Source: Clostridia bacterium
GTDB taxonomy: Bacteria; Bacillota; Clostridia; Christensenellales; CAG-1252
Reading direction: 5' to 3'
DNA: 39,257 bases
NCBI GenBank assembly: GCA_024685775.1
Contig: JAIKVL010000038.1
Coordinates: 1-39,257, forward strand
Notes under the pieces: model-generated
Seen by the model: the letters and a program-made list of their open reading frames with translations, nothing else
The model's database searches: none
Told to the model about the DNA's origin: nothing
Made by a program: the position numbers and the translations under genes
Shown: positions 26,824-35,091 of the stretch, one piece after another
How the letters are laid out: each line of letters begins with the position of its first letter
Position numbering within the stretch: position 1 is the first letter of the stretch

Positions 26824-27528
26824 TTGCCCATAATTCGAAATATGGATCCCGTTCTTCGCGTCGCCGTGTTTTCCGTTTCGAGCTTTCTGTTTCTTTTCGT
26901 GATCACGAAAATCATGGGAAAGAAGCAGATCGCGCAACTTTCCTTTTTGGATTACGTCATCGGGATCTCTTTGGGGTCGATCGCCGCGGAAATGTCCACC
27001 GATCCCGAACGTCCGTTTTATCACTTCTTCATCGCGATGACGATCTATCTCGTCTTGGATCTGATCCTGACCTTTCTCGCGCGCAAAGCGATCTTTTTGA
27101 AGAAGTTCGTTCGCGGTCGCCCGATCGTCTTGATCGAGAGCGGAAAGATCAATTACGGGAATCTGTCGCGCAGTAAGCTCGATATAAACGACCTTCTCTC
27201 GATGTGTCGTGCGAAAGGGTATTTCGATCTTCGGTCGGTCGCCTATTGCATTTTCGAGACGAGCGGGGAAGTCTCGATCCTGCCCGCGAGGAGCGCCGTC
27301 CCCGCGAAAAGCGTCGATCTCGGCGCGGTGCCGCCCGAACCTTCGCTGAGTAAGGACGTCATCGAGGACGGGCGAATCATCGAAAAAGCGCTTCGGCAGA
27401 TCGGGAAGGACGAAGCGTGGCTGAAAGAGCGGCTCGGAATTTCGGATGAAAGCGAGATCAAAAAGATCGCGCTTGCGACCTACTACGAGGATACGAAAGA
27501 ATTAATGATTCATTACAAGGATGCATAG
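26824..27528 (+). CDS. DUF421 (YetF-like) membrane protein
   Basis: The 234-residue protein has three N-terminal membrane segments with KIMGKKQIAQLSFLDYVIGI, the DUF421 signature, then a cytoplasmic domain containing IESGKINYGNLSRSKLDINDL. The family is common in Firmicutes, and some members act during spore germination or stress, but no biochemical role is settled. The start is uncertain. TTG at 26824 has GGGAG five bases upstream, while ATG at 26842 has no ribosome-binding site. The gene is divergent from the M20 dipeptidase. Confidence 0.85.
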   Translation: MPIIRNMDPVLRVAVFSVSSFLFLFVITKIMGKKQIAQLSFLDYVIGISLGSIAAEMSTDPERPFYHFFIAMTIYLVLDLILTFLARKAIFLKKFVRGRPIVLIESGKINYGNLSRSKLDINDLLSMCRAKGYFDLRSVAYCIFETSGEVSILPARSAVPAKSVDLGAVPPEPSLSKDVIEDGRIIEKALRQIGKDEAWLKERLGISDESEIKKIALATYYEDTKELMIHYKDA

Positions 27529-27543
27529 CGCCGTTTTGAAAAA

Positions 27544-27756
27544 CTATTCGAAATCTTTGAGACCCAAGAGATAATCTACGGAAACTTTGTAAAAGGCGGC
27601 GAAATCCGCAAGCAAAGAAAGAGACGGTTCTCTTTGCGATTTCTCGTAATGGAGATAAGTAACGCTGTTTAAGTTAAACTTTGCGGCGACCTCTTTTTGC
27701 GTAAGTCCGCTTTCTTTGCGAAGTTCTCTCAACCGTTCGCCGAGTTTAATCTCCAT
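27544..27756 (-). CDS. Small XRE-family repressor
   Basis: A 70-residue protein that is little more than a helix-turn-helix DNA-binding domain: LRELRKESGLTQKEVAAKFN, then SVTYLHYEKSQREPS and VDYLLGL. The ATG at 27756 is chosen over a GTG at 27765 because AGAGGTG lies six bases before it. It is transcribed away from the leucine-rich-repeat lipoprotein gene, and two palindromes in the shared region fit its operators, so it probably represses both itself and that gene. No effector domain is present. Confidence 0.9.
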   Translation of the reverse strand: MEIKLGERLRELRKESGLTQKEVAAKFNLNSVTYLHYEKSQREPSLSLLADFAAFYKVSVDYLLGLKDFE

Positions 27757-27781
27757 TTCGAGCACCTCTCTTTTTCGATCA

Positions 27782-27810
27782 TTGACAATCTACCATTTTG
27801 GTAGTAAAAT
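27782..27810 (+). promoter_or_regulatory. Promoter of the leucine-rich-repeat lipoprotein gene
   Basis: TTGACA at 27782-27787, a 17-base spacer and TAAAAT at 27805-27810. The operator palindrome fills the spacer. Confidence 0.8.
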
Positions 27811-27835
27811 TTCAGTATAACTACCAAATCGTTAG
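27790..27835. promoter_or_regulatory. Paired operators for the XRE repressor
   Basis: Site 1, CTACCATTTTGGTAG at 27790-27804, is a perfect palindrome around a central base and lies between the -35 and -10 boxes. Site 2, CTACCAAATCGTTAG at 27821-27835, is a weaker match just after the -10 box. Their centres are 31 bases apart, about three helical turns, which suits cooperative binding. Confidence 0.65.
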
Positions 27836-27866
27836 TTTTTCGTTTTTGTCTCAAAAAGGGGGAAAT

Positions 27867-30374
27867 ATGAAGAGAAAGTGTTTTTTGATTCTTTTAGGGA
27901 TAGCTGCCGCACTATGGTTGTTCGCTTCTTGCGACATCTTAAATTCGCAAAATGATCAGAAGAGTACGACGGATTCCGATCGGATTCGTTCGGTCTATAC
28001 GGCGTATGCGGAAAACGGCGGCACTCTTTCTTACGATGAATGGCTCGCCTCGATCAAAGGCGAGAAGGGCGACCCGGGAGCAAACGGAAAAGACGGCGCC
28101 GCGGGAAACGGAATTGAGAAAATCGAAAAGACCGCGACCGAAGGGTTGGTTGACACTTATACGATTACTTTTACGGATGGAACGACTTCCGCCTTTACGA
28201 TTACGAACGGTAAAGACGGAGAGGATGGCAAGGACGGAAAGGGCGCCGAGGACGGAAAAGACGGGATAGACGGGGTAAACGCAGACGGCACCTCTCCGAA
28301 TCCAAACGCGCCCACGGCGGATTATTATTTCCGTTTCAAACTGCTCGAAAACGCCACCTACGAGATCACGGCGCGTTATCAAGATCTTCCCCCGGTTGTA
28401 AGGATCCCTTCTACCTATAACGGAAAAGCCGTAACGGTGATCGGAGAAAGTGCCTTCCAAAATAGAACGTCAATGGATGAGATCGTGATTCCGGACAGCG
28501 TAACAACAATTGAGAGTTATGCGTTCTACGGTTGCACGGGTTTGACTTCCGTTACGATTCCGGATAGTGTAACCCGCATTGAGGGTGTTACGTTCTACGG
28601 TTGCGCGAGCTTGACTTCCGTTACGATTCCGAACGGCGTAACGAGTATTGGGATCAGTGCGTTCTACGGTTGCGCGAGCTTGACTTCCGTTACGATTCCG
28701 AACGGCGTAACGAGTATTGGGAGCGATGCGTTCAGCGGTTGTACGGGCTTAACTTCGATTTCTTATGAGGGAGATATTTCGGGGTGGTGCACGATTTCTT
28801 CGGGGTTGAGCAATTTGATCGGCACCGTGCCGATTAAGATCGGGGGAACCCTCAGAGAGGAATTGTTTGTTGGAGATGTAACGATTCCGAACAGCGTAAC
28901 GAGTATTGGAAACTATGCGTTCAGAGGTTGTACGGGCTTGACCTCTATTACGATCCCGAACAGCGTAACGAGCATTGGGAACTATGCGTTCAGCGGTTGT
29001 ACGGGCTTGACTTCGATTACGATCCCGGAGAGCGTAACAAATATTGGATCATATGCGTTTTCGGGTTGCACGGGATTAACTTCCATCACGATCCCGGAGA
29101 GCGTAACAAATATTGGATTATATGCGTTTTCGCGTTGCACGGGGTTGACCGCGATCAGCGGCAGCGCGGGAATGGTTTCGGTTGTCGCAAAGCAATGCGG
29201 AAGTGTCTCGTTTTCCGTAACCATTACTTCGGGAACGACGATCGGGAACAGTGCGTTTTCGGGTTGCACGGGATTAACTTCCATCACGATCCCGGAGAGC
29301 GTAACGAGTATCGGCGAAGCTGCATTCTATGGCTGTAACGGCTTAACTTCCGTTACGATTCCGAATAGCGTAACGAGCATCGGAGAACGTGCGTTTTACG
29401 GTTGCACAGAATTAACCGCGATTACCGGCAATGCGGAGATGGCTTCGGTTGTGGCGAAACAATGCGGAAGTTCCTCGTATTCGGTGACGATCTGTTCGGG
29501 CGAAACGGTAATTCCTCAAAATGCGTTTAAGAATTGTTCGGGTTTAACTTCCATCACGATAGGAAAGAGCGTAATAAGCATTGGCAAATTTGCGTTTGAC
29601 GGTTGTAATAGTTTATCATCCATTACGATCTCGAACTCTGTTACGAGCATCGATTATAATGCATTATATGGTTGTTCGGGTTTAACTACGATTTATTATG
29701 AAGGCGATCTTGCAAGCTGGTGCGCTATAATGGATCACGGCAATTTGATGTCTAAAGATCGCTGCTCCTTATATATAAACGGAAAGAAGATTGAAGGTGA
29801 TCTTGTTATCCCGAGCAGTATAACGAGCATTTGTTCCTGCGCGTTTTATTGCGCGGGTTTAACTTCAATTCATTATGAGGGGGATCTTTCGGAATGGTGC
29901 GCGATGGAGAGAGGCTATCAAATTATTGCGGAAGATTGCGATTTGTATATAGATGGGCATAAGATTGAAGGTGATCTTATAATCCCGAACGGAGTAACAA
30001 GCATAGGTTATTACGCGTTTGAAGGGTTCCGTAGCTTGACTTCCGTTACAATTCCATCGACTGTAACGAGCATTGGCGTGTGTGCGTTCGGAAATTGCAT
30101 CGGCTTAACTTCGATTTCGATCCCGGAGAGCGCAACGAGCATCGGGAACGATGCGTTTTACTGTTGCACGGAATTAACTTCCATCACGATCCCGAACGGT
30201 GTAACGAGCATCGGTGACACCGTGTTCTATGGTTGCACGGGTTTAACTTCAATCTCATTTCAAGGAACGATGCGGCAGTGGTATGATAGTTGGTATGGAA
30301 CGCATCAACAAGGCGGAGAGTACGTAATCCATTGCACGGACGGGGATATAGTTGACACAAAGTATATGGATTAG
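27867..30374 (+). CDS. BspA-type leucine-rich-repeat lipoprotein with collagen-like stalk
   Basis: This 835-residue surface protein has a lipoprotein signal (FASC, cysteine 22). A collagen-like Gly-X-Y stretch follows in two blocks (GEKGDPGANGKDGAAGNG and GKDGEDGKDGKGAEDGKDG, about 70-145), then about 20 LRR_5 repeats of 23 residues (AFYGCTGLTSVTIPNSVTSIG). The repeats are interrupted by YEGDLxxW modules and a twice-used SVVAKQCGS module. Such proteins bind host or microbial surfaces, but the ligand is unknown. The ATG at 27867 follows AAAGGGGG; an earlier in-frame start at 27798 lies in the promoter. Expression is probably controlled by the divergent XRE repressor. Confidence 0.92.
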   Translation: MKRKCFLILLGIAAALWLFASCDILNSQNDQKSTTDSDRIRSVYTAYAENGGTLSYDEWLASIKGEKGDPGANGKDGAAGNGIEKIEKTATEGLVDTYTITFTDGTTSAFTITNGKDGEDGKDGKGAEDGKDGIDGVNADGTSPNPNAPTADYYFRFKLLENATYEITARYQDLPPVVRIPSTYNGKAVTVIGESAFQNRTSMDEIVIPDSVTTIESYAFYGCTGLTSVTIPDSVTRIEGVTFYGCASLTSVTIPNGVTSIGISAFYGCASLTSVTIPNGVTSIGSDAFSGCTGLTSISYEGDISGWCTISSGLSNLIGTVPIKIGGTLREELFVGDVTIPNSVTSIGNYAFRGCTGLTSITIPNSVTSIGNYAFSGCTGLTSITIPESVTNIGSYAFSGCTGLTSITIPESVTNIGLYAFSRCTGLTAISGSAGMVSVVAKQCGSVSFSVTITSGTTIGNSAFSGCTGLTSITIPESVTSIGEAAFYGCNGLTSVTIPNSVTSIGERAFYGCTELTAITGNAEMASVVAKQCGSSSYSVTICSGETVIPQNAFKNCSGLTSITIGKSVISIGKFAFDGCNSLSSITISNSVTSIDYNALYGCSGLTTIYYEGDLASWCAIMDHGNLMSKDRCSLYINGKKIEGDLVIPSSITSICSCAFYCAGLTSIHYEGDLSEWCAMERGYQIIAEDCDLYIDGHKIEGDLIIPNGVTSIGYYAFEGFRSLTSVTIPSTVTSIGVCAFGNCIGLTSISIPESATSIGNDAFYCCTELTSITIPNGVTSIGDTVFYGCTGLTSISFQGTMRQWYDSWYGTHQQGGEYVIHCTDGDIVDTKYMD

Positions 30375-30444
30375 TGAAACAGTTACTGATAGTATTACAA
30401 GGCTAAATCGCCGAAATGTAAAAAAAACAAAAGGAGGAACAAAA

Positions 30445-31173
30445 ATGTATATCATAGACAGTTCTTTGAGGGGGAGTTTTGCATCCAAAATCGGGAAGTG
30501 TATGCTGATTAAAGGAGATCTGACTCTCCTTACGGATATTGAATGCGCCGCGAAAGAAGTATATCCCGTAATCAACCCGCGAAATAAAGGTTTCAAAATA
30601 ATTTTGCCCAAAAACGTACATATAGTGGTGCTTAATAGTATTGCTAAACGGGTTTGGGAATATTTCAATCTCAAACCGAACACGCCCAATACGCAAGCGA
30701 ACTTCGACGCATTCCACGGCGATCTTTGCTGCGATTTCCTTTCTGGAATGAATGTACTGCGGGCGAAAGCCGGATTCCAGCCGATGACCTACGGAATCGC
30801 GCAAAAATATATCAATATGCTTTTCAAATATCTTGCTTGTTTCGGTAACTATTTGCGATTCGCGGATCTGTTCTCCTATTGTCATATTCCGATCGACAGA
30901 CAAATCTTGAACCTGTTCGAAAAGTTAGGTGTTCCGAGAGTCAAAAAGGAACAATTCAAAAGTTTGAACTGGAGCGATCTTAGCGTTGCCGATTATCAAA
31001 ATCTCCTCGATGATTACCGCAAAGTTCTGACGCCCTTAATGCCGAATCATCCTTGGCTTGCGTTTGATTTTGTTGGTTGGACGCGCGGTGCGAAACTCTC
31101 TTGCGCAACCGTACGTTCCTATTTTTTAAAAACGGGAACGTTCGCGACTTCGATCAGCGGGTTTTTTAGATAA
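30445..31173 (+). CDS. Unrecognised 242-residue protein
   Basis: I do not recognise this protein with confidence. It has no signal peptide or membrane segment and ends with SISGFFR. A central block, KAGFQPMTYGIAQKYINMLF, precedes CHIPIDRQILNLFEKLG. This resembles a loosely remembered family of uncharacterised cytoplasmic Firmicutes proteins with no assigned role. AAAGGAGGA gives a strong start at 30445. It lies 70 bases after the lipoprotein gene with no visible promoter or terminator between, so the two are probably co-transcribed. Codon use is somewhat more AT-rich than in the housekeeping genes. Confidence 0.8.
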   Translation: MYIIDSSLRGSFASKIGKCMLIKGDLTLLTDIECAAKEVYPVINPRNKGFKIILPKNVHIVVLNSIAKRVWEYFNLKPNTPNTQANFDAFHGDLCCDFLSGMNVLRAKAGFQPMTYGIAQKYINMLFKYLACFGNYLRFADLFSYCHIPIDRQILNLFEKLGVPRVKKEQFKSLNWSDLSVADYQNLLDDYRKVLTPLMPNHPWLAFDFVGWTRGAKLSCATVRSYFLKTGTFATSISGFFR

Positions 31174-31188
31174 GTAACGATCAAAAAA

Positions 31189-31217
31189 ACTCGGGCGAAA
31201 ACCACCCGAGTTTTTTT
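31189..31217 (+). terminator. Terminator after the 242-residue gene
   Basis: ACTCGGG, a nine-base loop, CCCGAGT and T7. Confidence 0.85.
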
Positions 31218-31296
31218 ATTTCTGTTTGATAAAAATGATTTGTGAAACGACTGACGTAAAACTCAAAAGTCAGAGAAGGGTTGCAGGTGCGAGGCG

Positions 31297-31351
31297 CATC
31301 GAGCGAAGAAGGTCCGAGCGTACTTTTGTACGTGACGCCTTCGTCGCGATG
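31297..31351. repeat. Long imperfect palindrome downstream of proS
   Basis: CATCG at the left end pairs with CGATG at the right end. Inner pairing (GAAGG with CCTTC, GTAC with GTAC) closes on a TTTT loop. It lies between two convergent genes and has no T-tail, so it looks more like a dispersed palindromic repeat than a terminator. Confidence 0.4.
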
Positions 31352-31390
31352 ATCGGAAACGAAGCAAATGCGCCCTTATACGGCCTTTGC

Positions 31391-32854
31391 TTAATACGCT
31401 TTTGCGAAGTAAATCACCTTGCCGTCCGTCGAGCCGTCCTCTTTTAAGAGGTTCTTGCCGCAGCAGACGCATTTCGAGCCGACCGGGGTCTGGTCGAAGG
31501 GCATAACGCGGGTCGAAGCGCCGGTCAATTCTTTGACTTTGTCCTCGCAGGCGCGGTCGCCGCACCACATCGCTTTTACGAAGTTTCCGCTGTTTACGGC
31601 TTCGGTAAGTCCTTCCATATCTTCGCAGACGACGATATGCGCGTCGCGGAAAGTCCTCGCTTTTTCAAGCATATTCTTTTGGATGTCGGCGAGGAGCGCG
31701 GGGATCGCGGTTGCAAGGTCATCAAGCTTGATCGTCGTCTTATTCGCGAGATCGTCGCGGCGAGCGACCGTTACGACGCCGTTTTCAAGGTCGCGCGGTC
31801 CGACTTCGATGCGGACGGGAACGCCTTTCATTTCCCATTCGTTGAACTTCCAGCCCGTGCTTTGCTCGCGCTTGTCGATCTCGACGCGGACGCCCGCTTC
31901 TTCGAGAGCCGCCTTGATTTCGTCCGCCTTTTCGTTTACGCCGCCTTTATGCGCCGCGATCGGGATGATGATCGCTTGGATGGGTGCGACTTTCGGGGGA
32001 AGCGCAAGACCGCGGTTATCGCCGTGCGCCATGATCAAGGCGCCGATCATACGGGTCGAAGTCCCCCAGCTCGTCTGATAGACGTACTTCAAATCGCCCT
32101 CTTTGGATGAATATTTGATATTGAACGCTTTGCTGAAATTATCGCCGAAATAGTGGCTCGTTCCGGCTTGCAGGCTCTTGCCGTCCAGCATCATCGCTTC
32201 CATTCCGTAGGTCGCTTGCGCGCCCGCGAACTTTTCCTTTTCGGACTTCCTGCCGACGAGGACGGGGATCGCGAGGACGTTCTCCGCGAATTCGCGATAG
32301 ACTTCGAGCATTTTCAGGGTCTCTTCCTGCGCCTCTTCGGGAGTCTCGTGGACGGTGTGACCTTCCTGCCACAGGAATTCGGAAGTCCTGAGGAAGGGGC
32401 GGGTCGTCTTTTCCCAGCGGACGACGTTCGCCCATTGGTTGATGAGGATCGGGAGATCGCGCCAGCTCTTGACCCATTTGGAATAGCTGTCGCAGATGAT
32501 CGTCTCGGAAGTCGGGCGGACGACGAGTTTTTCGGGAAGCTCGGTGTCGCCGACGTGGGTAACGAGCGCGACTTCGGGCGCGAAGCCTTCGACGTGCTCC
32601 GTTTCTTTAACGAGGAAGCTGTACGGAATAAACATCGGGAAGTACGCGTTCTTATGCCCGGTCTTCTTGAAACGGGCGTTGAGTTCCGCTTGGATATTTT
32701 CCCAAATTTCGTAGGCATACGGGCGAATGATCATCGTACCTTTGACCGGACCGTAATCGACGAGTTCGGTTTTCAGAATGACGTCGGTGTACCAGCGGGC
32801 AAAGTCCACGTTCATATCGGTGATTTCTTTGACAAATTGTTCTTGTTTCGGCAT
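31391..32854 (-). CDS. proS: Prolyl-tRNA synthetase, archaeal/eukaryal-type (ProS type 3)
   Basis: The enzyme charges tRNA-Pro. At 487 residues it lacks the editing insertion of the common long bacterial ProS and looks like the short archaeal-type form found in some Clostridia. Class II motif 2 (FLRTSEFLWQEGHTVH near 150-165) and motif 3 region (MAHGDNRGLALPP) are present, with a C-terminal domain ending in KCVCCGKN and a terminal tyrosine. GGAG precedes the ATG. The leader is about 25 bases long, so there is no room for a T-box. Confidence 0.95.
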   Translation of the reverse strand: MPKQEQFVKEITDMNVDFARWYTDVILKTELVDYGPVKGTMIIRPYAYEIWENIQAELNARFKKTGHKNAYFPMFIPYSFLVKETEHVEGFAPEVALVTHVGDTELPEKLVVRPTSETIICDSYSKWVKSWRDLPILINQWANVVRWEKTTRPFLRTSEFLWQEGHTVHETPEEAQEETLKMLEVYREFAENVLAIPVLVGRKSEKEKFAGAQATYGMEAMMLDGKSLQAGTSHYFGDNFSKAFNIKYSSKEGDLKYVYQTSWGTSTRMIGALIMAHGDNRGLALPPKVAPIQAIIIPIAAHKGGVNEKADEIKAALEEAGVRVEIDKREQSTGWKFNEWEMKGVPVRIEVGPRDLENGVVTVARRDDLANKTTIKLDDLATAIPALLADIQKNMLEKARTFRDAHIVVCEDMEGLTEAVNSGNFVKAMWCGDRACEDKVKELTGASTRVMPFDQTPVGSKCVCCGKNLLKEDGSTDGKVIYFAKAY

Positions 32855-32883
32855 AATTACACTCCAAGAAAGTTCTTATCTTT

Positions 32884-32889
32884 ATTATA
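32884..32889 (-). promoter_or_regulatory. -10 box of proS
   Basis: TATAAT on the minus strand, 30 bases before the proS ATG. A weak TTGCTT lies 16 bases upstream of it. Confidence 0.6.
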
Positions 32890-32932
32890 TCGGGAAGACG
32901 GTCGAAAGCAAAGCGATTTTACCCCGTTTCGC

Positions 32933-33745
32933 TCAAATTCCTTCGGAAAAACGGGTCACGAGGGCGCTGCAAGGAAGCCGGGCGGCTTTTTCTTCCGCTT
33001 GACGCTTATCAAGGTAGACGGAAAAGAGGGTGCTTCCGCTGCCCGTCATCCCCGTCAAAAGGGCGCGGTCGTCCTGCATCTCGCGAAGGACGGGTCCGAT
33101 CTCCGCGTTCAGTCGCATCGCCGCGGGCAAAAGATCGTTCGCGTAAAAGCGGTCGGCTTTTTCTCCGCGGGACAAGGCTTCGTAAAGCGATTTGAGGTCG
33201 GCTTTCTTTTTCTCGTATCCGTCGGAAAGAGCGAATGCGTCTTTCGTCAGGACGCCCTTTTCGGGGAAGCACAAAAGAACGAAATGATTCGGAAGCGGAG
33301 GCAGGGGCGTTATGATTTCGCCCATTCCTTCCGCGATTGCCGTTCCTTTCGTCATTTGAAAGGCAATATCGCCGAAAAGGGGCGCGGCGATCTGTTTTAC
33401 GCGCGCGATCGGGAGAGAAAAGAGCCTCGCCGCGGCGATCGCCGCCGCAGCCGCGTCCGCCGAGCTTCCTCCGAGCCCGCCGCCGACGGGGATCCTTTTT
33501 ACGATGCGAACGTCCACGCCGCCGAAATGAAATTCGTCTTGCAGTTTTTTGAGGATGACGAGAGAATTATCTCCCTCGAATTCCGAAACGAGGAGATCGT
33601 CTCCGCGGGGAGACAAAGTGACGTCGTCGAAAAGATCGATCGTTTGATCGAGCATCCGTAGCTCGTGATAGGAGCCTTTTACGCCGAGGATATTCAGAGA
33701 AAGATTGAGCTTGGCAAACGCCTTTTCGGTTATGCTATCGGACAT
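32933..33745 (-). CDS. ispE: 4-diphosphocytidyl-2-C-methyl-D-erythritol kinase
   Basis: IspE phosphorylates CDP-methylerythritol in the MEP route to isoprenoid precursors. The GHMP-kinase fold is clear: AFAKLNLSLNILG at 9-21 with the active-site lysine, the ATP loop PVGGGLGGSSADAAAA at 87-102, and the C-terminal MTGSGSTLFSVY. Length (270) is normal. Its ATG lies inside the end of folA with an 11-base overlap and no ribosome-binding site, so it relies on translation of folA. No other MEP genes are in the window. Confidence 0.94.
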   Translation of the reverse strand: MSDSITEKAFAKLNLSLNILGVKGSYHELRMLDQTIDLFDDVTLSPRGDDLLVSEFEGDNSLVILKKLQDEFHFGGVDVRIVKRIPVGGGLGGSSADAAAAAIAAARLFSLPIARVKQIAAPLFGDIAFQMTKGTAIAEGMGEIITPLPPLPNHFVLLCFPEKGVLTKDAFALSDGYEKKKADLKSLYEALSRGEKADRFYANDLLPAAMRLNAEIGPVLREMQDDRALLTGMTGSGSTLFSVYLDKRQAEEKAARLPCSALVTRFSEGI

Positions 33746-34226
33746 ATTTGTCGAAACGGAAGCGGATCCCGTTCGCTTCTTTTTCCTCGCCTTCGATCAA
33801 AGAAAAATCGGAAGGGATCTCGGGAAACGCCGCGTCGCCTTCGTCTTGTAAGAAAACGCGGGTGATATAAAGAGTCTTGCAATAGGGAAGGAGCAAAGAA
33901 TAGACCTCGCCCCCGCCGATTACGAAGACGTCTTCTTCGGAAATTCCGAGCGATCTCGTGATTTCTTCGATCTCTTCGGGGGATCGCGCGAGGATCGCCG
34001 AGCGGCTTTCCGCTTCTTCTTTCGTCATCGTCCGCGAAAGGACGATATTCGTCCTGCCTTTCAGACCTTTCCCACCGGGGAGAGATAAAAGGGTCTTTCT
34101 GCCCATAACAAGGGTTTTGCCCCTCGTCGTCGCGGCGAAGTACGACATATCTTCTTTGATCGAGTAAAGAAGATCGCCGCCTTTCCCGATATAGCCTTTT
34201 TCGTTTACGGCTGCGATCGCGTTCAT
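33735..34226 (-). CDS. folA: Dihydrofolate reductase
   Basis: FolA reduces dihydrofolate to tetrahydrofolate with NADPH. The 163-residue protein has the expected order: MNAIAAVNEKGYIG, the acid Asp26 in KEDMSYF, the NADPH-binding LVMGRKTLLSLP near 39-50, and VIGGGEVYSLLLP near 101-114. The usual Trp after the first loop is replaced by Tyr21. The ATG overlaps the thyA stop by four bases (ATGA), a close coupling with the enzyme that produces its substrate. Confidence 0.95.
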   Translation of the reverse strand: MNAIAAVNEKGYIGKGGDLLYSIKEDMSYFAATTRGKTLVMGRKTLLSLPGGKGLKGRTNIVLSRTMTKEEAESRSAILARSPEEIEEITRSLGISEEDVFVIGGGEVYSLLLPYCKTLYITRVFLQDEGDAAFPEIPSDFSLIEGEEKEANGIRFRFDKYVR

Positions 34227-35053
34227 ACCGCCACCGGGATCTTTTTACCGAGTTTGTGATACTCGTAATTTTCCAAGGAGAAGCTGTCCACCGTGAAATC
34301 GTAAAAGTTCGTGATGCTCTTGTCCATAATAAGGCGCGGCGCGGGAAGCGGCTCTTTCGCGATGACTTCTTTGATCATATCGATATGGCGATCGTAGATA
34401 TGCGCGTCCGCGATGACGTGGACGAATTCTCCGACTTCGAGTCCGCTGACCTGCGCGAACATATGGACGAGAAGGGCGTACTGGACGACGTTCCAGTTAT
34501 TCGCCGTCAAAAAGTCCTGCGAACGCTGGTTCAGGATCGCGTTCAGTTTCCCGTTCGCGACGTTGAACGTCATGGAATAAGCGCAGGGGTAGAGATGCAT
34601 TTCGGAGAGATCGGCGTGGACGTAAATATTGCTCATAATGCGGCGGGAAGCCGGATTGTGTTTGAGATCGTACAAAATGCGGTCGACTTGGTCGAAGTCG
34701 CCTTCTTTATAGTGGTGCTTTACGCCGAGTTGATAGCCGTACGCCTTTCCGATCGAGCCCGTCTCGTCCGCCCAAGCGTCCCAAATATGGGAATTCAGAT
34801 CGTGGACGTTATTGCTTTTCTTTTGCCAGATCCATAAAAGCTCGTCGAGCGCGGCGCGAAAATTCGTGTAGCGCAGGGTCGTGATCGGGAATTCTTTCGA
34901 GAGATCGTAACGATTTACGATGCAAAACTTTTTGATCGTGTGCGCGGGCGCGCCGTCATCCCAGCGCGGGCGGACTTCCATATCCGCGTCGCTGACTCCG
35001 CTACTCAAAATGTCGTTTACGTTTTGAATAAAAATCTCGTCGGCTAAACTCAT
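34223..35053 (-). CDS. thyA: Thymidylate synthase (folate-dependent, ThyA type)
   Basis: ThyA methylates dUMP to dTMP, oxidising methylene-THF to dihydrofolate. The 276-residue protein has the nucleophile Cys157 in LYPCAYS, the phosphate-binding RRIMSN and QRSQDF, Asn188, and DAHIYDRH at 217-224. The His that normally follows the cysteine (PCH) is Ala here, and the QRSCD motif reads QRSQD. AAAGGAG precedes the ATG at 35053. An upstream in-frame start at 35128 runs into the previous gene and was rejected. It follows the surface lipoprotein gene by 38 bases. Confidence 0.94.
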   Translation of the reverse strand: MSLADEIFIQNVNDILSSGVSDADMEVRPRWDDGAPAHTIKKFCIVNRYDLSKEFPITTLRYTNFRAALDELLWIWQKKSNNVHDLNSHIWDAWADETGSIGKAYGYQLGVKHHYKEGDFDQVDRILYDLKHNPASRRIMSNIYVHADLSEMHLYPCAYSMTFNVANGKLNAILNQRSQDFLTANNWNVVQYALLVHMFAQVSGLEVGEFVHVIADAHIYDRHIDMIKEVIAKEPLPAPRLIMDKSITNFYDFTVDSFSLENYEYHKLGKKIPVAV

Positions 35054-35091
35054 TTTTATCTCCTTTTCGCCCGTCGGGCGCTTTGTTTTCG

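Noticed and set aside
27798..30374. A longer start for the LRR lipoprotein at 27798
   Set aside because: That start lies between the promoter boxes and would place extra residues before the lipoprotein signal. The ATG at 27867 has a ribosome-binding site.
32855..32932. A T-box leader before proS
   Set aside because: The promoter -10 box lies only 30 bases before the start codon, leaving no room for a T-box.
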